Positions 1 to 6,415 of a stretch of DNA of 9,789 nucleotides are shown one piece after another (within the stretch, counting starts at the first letter, position 1; each line of letters opens with the position of its first letter). The stretch covers positions 1-9,789 of the forward strand of contig CALKYG010000431.1 in NCBI GenBank assembly GCA_938003575.1, in the 5' to 3' direction. The stretch comes from an uncultured Alphaproteobacteria bacterium. Its GTDB lineage: Bacteria > Pseudomonadota > Alphaproteobacteria > Caulobacterales > Parvularculaceae. Made by a program: the position numbers and the translations under genes. Under the pieces are notes generated by a model. The model was given only the letters and a program-made list of their open reading frames with translations, had not been told where the DNA came from and ran no database searches.

Positions 1-1185
1 GACTTCGGCGGCCATGCCGGGCATCAGCGGCAAGGCCCCGTCTTTCGTCTGCATCGCCGCCTCGTCCAGCCTCACAGTGATGAGAAAATGGCGCTCGCCC
101 GTTTTTTCGTTCTCGATCGCATCAGGACTGATCGTTTCAATCCTGCCGTCGATGGCGCCGTAGGTGGATGAATCGTACGCGCTGACTTTCACGCGCGCTT
201 CCTGTCCGACCCGGAGGAACCCGATATCGGCGGGCTTGATCTTGGCCTCCACCAGCGGCGTGTCGCCCGCAGGCACGACTTCAACGATTGTCTGCCCTGG
301 CTGCACGACGCCGCCGATCGTTGCAACGAGCACCCGGTGAACGACGCCGTCGATGGGGCTTCTGACCTCGGTGCGGTCGACCTTGTCGCGCAGCGCCGGC
401 AGATTGCCGGAGACGCCCGTCATTTCCGCTTTCGCTTTCGCAAGCTCGTCGGCGACGGCGGCGAGATAGGTCGACTTGATCCGGTCCGTTTCGCTCTGCG
501 CGCCCTTGACCGCGATCTCGGCGCGCTGCTTGTCGCCGAGCGCCGAGGCTGCGCGCTGGCGCGCGCGGATCAGTTCAAGCTTCGGCTCAATGCCCTTGTT
601 GACGAGCGGCTCGACGATCGAAAGCTCCTGCGTCGCGAGCGAATGTGATTCAGACGCATAATCGAGCGCGGCTTCAGCCTCGGCGAGCTTGCCCGCCTCG
701 ACCGCAAGCGCGGCGTCATATTCCTGTCTGCGCGCGGCGTAGAGCTTCAATTCATTGGCGACGATGTCCGGCGCCGCCCGTTTTACGTCTTCCGGAAACG
801 AGGGCGCGACGCCGGCGGCTTCCGCTTCCAGCCGTGCGACGCGCGCCGCGAGGAGATTGTAGCCGTCTTCGCCCTGGCTCATTTGCGCGTTGATCTGGGT
901 GGGATCGACCGTAACGAGAATTTGGCCCTTCTTCACGAGGTCGCCGGGCTTGACGAGAATCGACTTGATGATTCCGCCTTCGAGATACTGCACCTGCTGC
1001 AAATGGTTTGACGGCACGAAGCGGCCGTCGCCGCGCGTCACGCGGTCAAGCTTCGCGATCGAGGCCCAGAGAAGGAACACGAACAACAGCCCGGCGATGG
1101 CGTAGAGAAGATATTGCGCCGCGCGCGACGGCTCGATCGGAAGGTCGCGGTCGATATCAATGTCTGAAGCGGCGGCGAGCGTCAT
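1..1185 (-). CDS. HlyD-family type I secretion membrane fusion protein (partial, C-terminus outside window)
   Basis: Periplasmic adaptor that joins an inner-membrane ABC exporter to a TolC channel. The 395 codons visible begin at an ATG whose first base is 1185, immediately after the TAA stop of the ABC gene (TAAATG, no gap), so translation is probably coupled; a weak AGGG lies 8 bases upstream. Seen in the translation: a short cytoplasmic N-terminus, one membrane anchor at about residues 25-43, a first half-lipoyl segment at about 66-95 (LEGGIIKSILVKPGDLV), a long Ala/Glu-rich helical hairpin at about 97-268, a second half-lipoyl segment at about 272-305 (VRSPIDGVVHRVL), then beta-barrel sequence ending in PGMAAEV at the window edge. 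Family members are about 430-450 residues, so roughly 40-50 are missing. Third gene of the tolC-ABC-hlyD operon. The family is clear; the exported substrate is not known from this sequence. Confidence 0.93.
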   Translation of the reverse strand, partial: MTLAAASDIDIDRDLPIEPSRAAQYLLYAIAGLLFVFLLWASIAKLDRVTRGDGRFVPSNHLQQVQYLEGGIIKSILVKPGDLVKKGQILVTVDPTQINAQMSQGEDGYNLLAARVARLEAEAAGVAPSFPEDVKRAAPDIVANELKLYAARRQEYDAALAVEAGKLAEAEAALDYASESHSLATQELSIVEPLVNKGIEPKLELIRARQRAASALGDKQRAEIAVKGAQSETDRIKSTYLAAVADELAKAKAEMTGVSGNLPALRDKVDRTEVRSPIDGVVHRVLVATIGGVVQPGQTIVEVVPAGDTPLVEAKIKPADIGFLRVGQEARVKVSAYDSSTYGAIDGRIETISPDAIENEKTGERHFLITVRLDEAAMQTKDGALPLMPGMAAEV

Positions 1186-2982
1186 TTATGCGGCCCTGTG
1201 CGGTTTTCTGGGGGGCGAAGGCAATTCGCGCACGTTCTGCTGGGCTTCGACCGGCGGCGCGGCGTTGCGCGTGAGGGACCGCATGATGTCGTCGGGCCGG
1301 CCGTCGAGCACGATCTGTCCGCGATCGAGAACGATGATGCGGTCGACGAGTTTCAGCATCGACATGCGGTGCGTCACGAGCAGCAGCGTGCGCCCTTCGG
1401 TGACGCGGCGAAGACGCGCGATCATTTCCGCTTCCGCCTGGCTGTCGAGCGCCGAAGTCGGCTCGTCGAGCAGAAGCACCGCCGGCTTCGTCGCCAGCGC
1501 CCGCGCCAGCGCGATCGATTGCCGCTGGCCGCCCGAAAGGCCCTCGCCGCGCTCGCCGAGGCGCTGGTCGTAGCCGGCTTCGGTCGCGCCGACGAAGTCG
1601 TGAACGCCGGCGATCTTGGCCGCTTCAAGAATGTCGTCGTCGGAGATCTTCTCAAGACCGAGCGCGATGTTCTCCTTGATCGAACCGGAAAACAGGCAGA
1701 CGTCCTGCAACACCGCGCCGACATGCGCGCGAAGATCGGACGGATTGATCTGGCGGATGTCGGTGTCGTCGACGAGGACCTGTCCCTCCGTCGGCTCATA
1801 AATGCCGAGCGCCATGCGGATGATCGTCGACTTGCCGGAGCCGTTGCGGCCGAGCACGGCGACGCGTTCGCCCTCTTCGATCGTGAAACTGATCTTGTCG
1901 AGCGCTTTCGCCTTCTGCCCCGGATAGGAGAAGCTCACTTCGCGGAATTCAATGCGCCCCTTGAGCGACGCGCGCTTCAGATAGTCGCGCGCCGGATCGA
2001 CTTCCGATCGCGACGCCATCAATTCGTCGAGCGCCTTGTAGGAGGACAAGGCGCCCGCAAGCCGGCCGAGAAGCCCCGCGACCTGCGCGAGCGGCGCCAT
2101 CGCCCGCCCCGTCAGGATGACGCAGGCGATGAGCCCGCCCATCGAAAGCGAGTGCGCGCTGACCATGAGGACGCCGATGACAACGACTCCGACCTGCGCG
2201 CCTTGTTGCGCAAAGCCCGAAAAATTGACGGCGAGTTGATTGATGAACCGTCCGACGGTTGCGATCCGCGCCTGCTTGAGGACGCCTGTTTTCCAGCGCT
2301 TGCGCATCAGGTCGCCGGCGGCGACGCTCTTCACCGTCTCAAGGCCGGAGAGCGTCTCGATGAGAACCGAATGCTTGGCGTGGCCCTCCTTCATCGAGTC
2401 CTTCGTATTGCGCAGAATGAGCGGCTGGGTCATGAGCGCGATCAAGAGCGCCGCGGCGACGCCGATGAGCGGCGCGAAGGCGATGGGGCCGCCGATGAGC
2501 GCAATCGCGCCGATGAACACGAATATGAACGGAAGGTCGACAACCGCCGTCAGCGTGGCGGATGAAAAGAAATCGCGCAGATTTTCGAACTCCTTCACGA
2601 GCCCCGCCGTCGCGCCGACGCCGCCCTTGCGCGCATCGAGGCGCATCGACATCAGGTTGTCGAACACGCGAGCGCCGACGCTGGCGTCGAGGCGCTGGCC
2701 GGCGACGTCGATGAAATAGCCGCGCAGGGATTTCAGGACGAAATCGAACATGTGCGCAAAGAGGACGCCGACCGTCAGCGCGATCAGCGATTCCATCGCG
2801 TTGTTCGGTATGACGCGGTCATAAACCGTCATGATGAAGAATGACGAGATCAGCCCGAGAAGATTGACGAAGAACGCCGCGAGGATCGTCTGGCCGTAGA
2901 TCTTCGAATTGTCCAGCAAGGGCCCTAAAAGCCAGTGCTTCGTCGTTGCGATGTCGCGAAGAATGCCGCGGATGCTGCTCAT
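1186..2982 (-). CDS. Type I secretion ABC transporter permease/ATPase, LapB/LssB-like, without C39-like domain
   Basis: Inner-membrane ATP-driven exporter of a type I secretion system, 598 residues. Membrane domain at about 25-310 carries stretches typical of the LapB/LssB branch (YDRVIPNNAMESL at 54-66, SLRGYFIDVAG at 85-95, FENLRDFFSSATLTAVVDLP at 132-151). The nucleotide-binding domain at about 342-570 is intact: Walker A GRNGSGKST (378-386), Q-loop Gln426, signature LSGGQ (482-486), Walker B LLLDE (503-507), D-loop ALD (511-513) and switch His538. LapB/LssB proteins are usually about 700 residues with an N-terminal C39-like peptidase-related domain; here the protein begins just before the membrane domain, with only a short HWLLG-containing remnant at 17-21. 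The preceding tolC gene stops 2 bases before this ATG, so no longer N-terminus is possible. A proline-rich tail (571-598) follows the ATPase. Function as exporter is sure; branch assignment is from memory of family motifs. Confidence 0.95.
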   Translation of the reverse strand: MSSIRGILRDIATTKHWLLGPLLDNSKIYGQTILAAFFVNLLGLISSFFIMTVYDRVIPNNAMESLIALTVGVLFAHMFDFVLKSLRGYFIDVAGQRLDASVGARVFDNLMSMRLDARKGGVGATAGLVKEFENLRDFFSSATLTAVVDLPFIFVFIGAIALIGGPIAFAPLIGVAAALLIALMTQPLILRNTKDSMKEGHAKHSVLIETLSGLETVKSVAAGDLMRKRWKTGVLKQARIATVGRFINQLAVNFSGFAQQGAQVGVVVIGVLMVSAHSLSMGGLIACVILTGRAMAPLAQVAGLLGRLAGALSSYKALDELMASRSEVDPARDYLKRASLKGRIEFREVSFSYPGQKAKALDKISFTIEEGERVAVLGRNGSGKSTIIRMALGIYEPTEGQVLVDDTDIRQINPSDLRAHVGAVLQDVCLFSGSIKENIALGLEKISDDDILEAAKIAGVHDFVGATEAGYDQRLGERGEGLSGGQRQSIALARALATKPAVLLLDEPTSALDSQAEAEMIARLRRVTEGRTLLLVTHRMSMLKLVDRIIVLDRGQIVLDGRPDDIMRSLTRNAAPPVEAQQNVRELPSPPRKPHRAA

Positions 2983-2984
2983 CT

Positions 2985-4421
2985 TTACTGCGTCCTGTCC
3001 TCTTCGCGCGGCGAAAAGAAGCGCAGGAGATCGCCGGTGAACTCCATCAACTCGTATGACGCCATGTCACGGTCGGCGAGACCGGCGAGATAGGCGACCC
3101 CCGCTTCAAACCAGTCGTTTTCCGCCTGGATGACGTCGATAAGATCGCCGCGCGCCGCGCGGAACCGCTCCTCGACCATGGCGCGCGCCTGGTGGTTTGC
3201 GACGAGCGCCGATTCCAGCGCAGCCAGCCGCTCGTTTGCGGCCTCCCGCCTTTCAAAGGCGATCGCCGCGTCGCGCTCGACTTCAAGACGCACGCGGTCT
3301 TCCTCGTTCTGCTGCTGTTCGGCTGCGGCCTTCGCGCGTGAGATCGCCGCGCCGCGCGCGCCGCCTGCGAAGAGGTCGTACCGCATGTTGACGCCGGCGC
3401 GAACGTCGTAATCTTCCGCGCCGTTGAGGACGTCGAAACTGGTCCCCGTGACGGTCGCGCGCAATTCGGGAAGCCGGCTCGCCTTCGCGGCGCTGCGCTC
3501 GGCCTCGAGGCCTTGCGTTCGGGCGGCGGCGGCGGCGACGACCGGATTTTTCTGGAGAGCGAGCGAGACGGCTTCGTCGCGCGTTCCCACTGCAACCGAT
3601 TCATAACTCGGAAGACGCAGCGTTTCCGGCGCAATCCTGAAATATTCCGCAAACCGCACGTCGGCGATGCGCGCGCTTTCCTTTATCTGCGCGACGCGCG
3701 ACCGCGCTGCGGCGAGCCTTGCCTCGGCGCGAAGAACGTCGGAACGGGAGCCGGCGCCGGCGCGTTCGCGCTCCTTCACGTTCGAGACGAGCCGCTCATG
3801 ATGGGCGACATAGTCGGCGCCGAGGGCGAGAATCGCCTGATGCACCGCGACATCGTGATAGGCCGACAACGCCGATAGCGACAGATCGTTGATGCGCGCG
3901 TCAATCGAGCGCGCGCTTTCCGTCCGGCGGGCCTTCGCGCTCCTGATGCGGGCGAAGGTCGCGCCGCCGTCGAAAATGAGCTGGCTCGCGGAAACGCCGA
4001 CGTTCACCTGCTCGTCGGGCCGCAGCGATTCAACGACATTCGAGGTGCCCGTGTTGAAGCGTCGCGCAATGACGATGTCGGCGTTCACGTCGGCGCTGAT
4101 GCGCGGATAGAGGGCGGCGCGCGCCGCCCTTGTTTCCGCGCGCGCGATCGCCGCCTGCGATTGCTGCGCGGCGAGCGCCGGATGCGCGGCGACCGCAGCC
4201 TGGATCCGCCGGTTGAATTCCTCGTTGACGCCGAGAACGTCGACGACATAGCCCGCGCGGCCGAGCGCGGCGGCGAGATCGGACTTCGCCGCAACGGCGT
4301 CCTTCGGGTAAAGCGAGCCTTCAGCGGCGGCGGCTGCGCAGCCCGAGGCGATCGCCAGTGCCGCCATCGAGGCGAGCAATTTGAGGCGCCGATGCGACAT
4401 GGCGATACGCGCTCCGTTCAT
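2985..4421 (-). CDS. TolC-family outer membrane channel of type I secretion
   Basis: Outer membrane exit duct for the ABC/HlyD pair downstream, 478 residues, normal for the family. N-terminal export signal at about 8-33 (HRRLK basic region, then an Ala/Leu core). The core ends in IASGC with Cys28, a possible but imperfect lipobox; cleavage after the following Ala run by signal peptidase I is the alternative. The two internal OEP repeats are visible: the strand/turn motifs QLIFDGG (147-153) and YDLFAGG (348-354), each followed by a long helix and by the RAGAGSRSDVLRAEA (220-234) and RAARGDLIDVIQAEN (421-435) segments. Two starts are possible: the ATG at 4421, used here with GGAAGG upstream, and the in-frame ATG at 4400, with GGAG upstream, which gives a more standard signal peptide. 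First gene of the secretion operon; the ABC gene follows after 2 bases. Confidence 0.93.
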   Translation of the reverse strand: MNGARIAMSHRRLKLLASMAALAIASGCAAAAAEGSLYPKDAVAAKSDLAAALGRAGYVVDVLGVNEEFNRRIQAAVAAHPALAAQQSQAAIARAETRAARAALYPRISADVNADIVIARRFNTGTSNVVESLRPDEQVNVGVSASQLIFDGGATFARIRSAKARRTESARSIDARINDLSLSALSAYHDVAVHQAILALGADYVAHHERLVSNVKERERAGAGSRSDVLRAEARLAAARSRVAQIKESARIADVRFAEYFRIAPETLRLPSYESVAVGTRDEAVSLALQKNPVVAAAAARTQGLEAERSAAKASRLPELRATVTGTSFDVLNGAEDYDVRAGVNMRYDLFAGGARGAAISRAKAAAEQQQNEEDRVRLEVERDAAIAFERREAANERLAALESALVANHQARAMVEERFRAARGDLIDVIQAENDWFEAGVAYLAGLADRDMASYELMEFTGDLLRFFSPREEDRTQ

Positions 4422-4447
4422 CTGCGCCGGCCGACCTTCCGGCGGTC

Positions 4448-4457
4448 TGGTTAACCA
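4448..4457. promoter_or_regulatory. TGGTTAACCA palindrome upstream of tolC
   Basis: A perfect 10-base palindrome lies 26 bases upstream of the tolC ATG, about where the proposed promoter would start transcription, a position suited to an operator. Its core contains TTAACC in both orientations, resembling a CtrA half-site of alphaproteobacteria. Another GTTAAC occurs at 4490-4495, inside the proposed -35 region. Function is inference. Confidence 0.3.
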
Positions 4458-4464
4458 AAAGAGG

Positions 4465-4494
4465 ATTAGGTTCGGTGTGTAGACAAATTGTTAA
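4465..4494 (-). promoter_or_regulatory. Possible sigma-70-type promoter of the tolC-ABC-hlyD operon
   Basis: In the 110-base gap between the ligase stop and the tolC start, the minus strand reads TTAACA (4494-4489), an 18-base spacer, then CCTAAT (4470-4465). That matches 5 of 6 and 4 of 6 consensus bases. Transcription would start near 4458, about 37 bases before the tolC ATG. The gap is AT-richer than its surroundings, which supports a promoter here, but read-through from the ligase gene on the same strand is equally possible. Assigned by eye only. Confidence 0.3.
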
Positions 4495-4531
4495 CTGCGC
4501 GATTCGGTCCGGCGCCGGAATGAAATCCCGG

Positions 4532-6166
4532 TCATGAACCCCGCCGCTGGACATATTGGCGCAGATGCGGCGGCGCGGCCCTGGCGGCCGGTCCGCCCGG
4601 CGGCGCCGCCGGACCGCCGCGTTTCGGCGGGGAGGGAGGCGGCGGCGCCGGGGTCTTCGGGCCGGCGCCGGGTTGCGCCGCCTTCGCGGCGGCGGCGGCC
4701 GCCGCCGACCGGGCGACGCCGACGCACATGCCGCAGAGCAGCCAGTGGACCTCGGCGACCTGAGCGACGACGCTCGACGTTGTCGCGATGACGAGGAGAA
4801 AGCAGGCGAGCGCCGCCAGCCACGCCTGGCAATAGACGGCGAGTTCCGGATCCGCTTCCCGCGCCTTTGCGATCGACCGCCACAGCGCGATGACGGAAAA
4901 GCCGCTGACCCCGACGAACAGAAACAGGCCGACGAGACCGCTTTCGAGCGTCACGCGGAGATAGGAATTGACGATGTCGATGATGCCCTGACCCTGGACG
5001 AGCTGCTGCATCGCCGGGTGGTTCATATAGGTCTCCGACCCGAGCCACCTGTTCTCCATCGCGACGTCCCAGCCGATCTCGGCCAGCCGCTCGCGATAGT
5101 CGACCGAACTCGTCGAGGACTCGCCGACGAAAGGCAGAAGCGAAAGAATGGTTTCGCCAACCGGCGTCGCCGACAACACGAGAAGCCCGGCGACGCCGAG
5201 ACCTGCAAGCCTTGTCATGTTCGAGAAGACGCGCCCGCTCGTCATGACGAAAACAAGCGTGGCGAAGGCGGCGCCGACCCAGGGTCCGCGCGAGAAGGTG
5301 ACAATGAGGCCGACCAGCAGAGCGGCGAGACCGCCGAGCGCGAGGGTGCGCCTTTTCAGCGACGACAGGAGCGCAAGCGTCAACGGAATGGCGGTTGCGA
5401 TGTAAAGTCCGAAGGCGATCGGCTCGAACACCGTCGTATAGGCGCGAAGGAATCCGGACCGCCAGGAGTAGATCGCCCGATGCCAGATGTTCCAGTGGGA
5501 AACGGGACTGGCGAACAGGTGCCAGCTCATCACCGATTCAACGAGGGCGAGCGCGCTGAGGATGATGAGCGGCGTCACATAGGCCAGCGTGGCGAGCCGA
5601 AGGCGCTCTTTCGTCCATTCGCAGCGGCTGAAAACGAGATAGGGGCCGAGGGCGGTCAGCATATAGGCCGTCCATTGGCGAAACCCGTCCGTGATCGTCG
5701 TATCGCGGAACGACAGGGCGAAGGTCAGCAGCGAATAGCCGAGGAAGAAAAAGTCCGCCGTCGATCCGGTCCGGCGAAAGGCGCGGTGTCCCTGACGCGC
5801 GAACAGCATCGGCCACAGGATCACGACCGCCAGAATGTTGAAGGGATAAAGGTTCAGGAAACCGTTGATGCCGCCGAAGCCCGGAACGAGAGAGTCGGCG
5901 ACCGGCAGGGCGAAGATCAGGAGCAGATAAAGCGCGGGCCGGTTTTTCTCGCCGGCGCCGAAAAGCAGGATGACAAGGGCGAGAAGGAAGAGAAAAAGCC
6001 AGAAGTTCGGCGTGAGGAAGGCGACGGTCGTCGCCGCCAGATAGACGTTTCGCCAGCGCGCCACGGTGCGCCCGTCGGCGATCTCGCCGAATGCGAGACG
6101 CGCGTAAACGAATCCGCCGAACGAGACGGCGAAGACGAACACGAACGCCTTGATCAGCTCCGCCAT
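4532..6166 (-). CDS. O-antigen ligase / exopolysaccharide polymerase-like membrane protein (Wzy_C type)
   Basis: Polytopic inner-membrane protein, 544 residues, likely to polymerise glycan repeat units or ligate them to an acceptor on the periplasmic face. Hydrophobic segments occur at about 5-25, 42-70, 78-93, 109-123, 138-152, 166-180, 192-212, 245-270, 276-290, 295-309, 320-335, 408-430 and 446-466, i.e. 11-13 helices. Family signs: FSRGPWVGA (291-299) ahead of a helix, then a large loop at about 336-406 with DYRERLAEIGWDVAMENRW and a VNSYLRV segment (399-405) where many relatives read HN-Y-L; Val399 replaces that His. After the last helix comes a 58-residue Ala/Pro/Gly/Lys tail (487-544) that looks unstructured. 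The start ATG at 6166 has a strong GAGGAG (6180-6175), 8 bases upstream. It is transcribed toward tolC (110-base gap) and divergently from the flippase. Ligase versus polymerase cannot be decided here. Confidence 0.82.
   Translation of the reverse strand: MAELIKAFVFVFAVSFGGFVYARLAFGEIADGRTVARWRNVYLAATTVAFLTPNFWLFLFLLALVILLFGAGEKNRPALYLLLIFALPVADSLVPGFGGINGFLNLYPFNILAVVILWPMLFARQGHRAFRRTGSTADFFFLGYSLLTFALSFRDTTITDGFRQWTAYMLTALGPYLVFSRCEWTKERLRLATLAYVTPLIILSALALVESVMSWHLFASPVSHWNIWHRAIYSWRSGFLRAYTTVFEPIAFGLYIATAIPLTLALLSSLKRRTLALGGLAALLVGLIVTFSRGPWVGAAFATLVFVMTSGRVFSNMTRLAGLGVAGLLVLSATPVGETILSLLPFVGESSTSSVDYRERLAEIGWDVAMENRWLGSETYMNHPAMQQLVQGQGIIDIVNSYLRVTLESGLVGLFLFVGVSGFSVIALWRSIAKAREADPELAVYCQAWLAALACFLLVIATTSSVVAQVAEVHWLLCGMCVGVARSAAAAAAAKAAQPGAGPKTPAPPPPSPPKRGGPAAPPGGPAARAAPPHLRQYVQRRGS
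4598..4611. repeat. 14-base GC palindrome inside the ligase tail coding region
   Basis: A perfect palindrome centred on GGCGCC, nearly extended by GGTC/GACC on its flanks, so the transcript could fold into a very stable hairpin. It lies within the codons for the Pro/Ala/Gly tail (CCG, GGC, GCC), whose codon makeup largely explains it. The whole 4560-4720 stretch is almost pure G and C. Confidence 0.4.
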
Positions 6167-6190
6167 CAGCGCCGCTCCTCGAAACGACGG

Positions 6191-6238
6191 GGCGCCCCGG
6201 CGCTTGCCGACGCTTTTGTTCCCGATGGCGCCCCGGCG
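6191..6238. repeat. Pair of 12-base direct repeats upstream of the ligase gene
   Basis: GGCGCCCCGGCG occurs at 6191-6202 and again at 6227-6238, a 36-base period, 25-73 bases upstream of the ligase start codon. The first copy is part of GGGGCGCCCC, a perfect palindrome (6189-6198). They could be operator copies or chance matches in GC-rich DNA. Confidence 0.35.
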
Positions 6239-6404
6239 GTCATGGCTCGCGCAAAATCCCGTGCTCGGCCGCCCGGCGAGCGGCGCCTTTCCTTATCAAG
6301 TTTCGGGCCGCCGCCAACCCGCGCCTCGTCCGCCAATTCCGCTTTGCTTCGGCGATGCGTTCGATTATCGCGGAGGCGGCTCCTGTCCGGCCAATTTATT
6401 AACC

Positions 6405-6408
6405 AGGA
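6405..6408 (+). promoter_or_regulatory. Ribosome binding site deciding the flippase start
   Basis: AGGA ends 7 bases before the ATG at 6416. The frame is open far upstream, into the antisense of the ligase gene, so this site together with the beginning of flippase-like sequence is what fixes the start. Confidence 0.65.
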
Positions 6409-6415
6409 TCGCCCG

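Larger units (their letters stand above)
6167..6415. promoter_or_regulatory. Divergent intergenic region between ligase and flippase genes
   Basis: 249 bases without a supported gene, so both polysaccharide units must be transcribed outward from here. A weak plus-strand promoter candidate is TTGCTT (6344-6349), 16 bases, TATCGC (6366-6371), with a poor -10. An AT-rich element containing TTAACC (6399-6404) lies just upstream of the flippase ribosome site. No convincing promoter was found on the minus strand. Short open frames crossing this gap are antisense or upstream continuations with no start signals or recognisable sequence. Confidence 0.55.

Noticed and set aside
1198..2565. 455-residue plus-strand open frame opposite the ABC gene.
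   Set aside because: Arg/Asp/Glu-rich antisense shadow; the minus-strand ABC protein has every expected ATPase motif.
4491..5048. Minus-strand frame overlapping the 3' half of the ligase in another reading phase.
   Set aside because: Arg/Gly-rich with no motifs. The ligase frame keeps clear membrane helices through this region up to its tail.
4556..6415. Long plus-strand open frame leading into the flippase, which would give a protein of over 1000 residues.
   Set aside because: The part before 6416 is Arg/Glu/Asp-rich shadow sequence opposite the well-supported ligase gene. Flippase-like sequence and a ribosome site begin only at 6405-6416.
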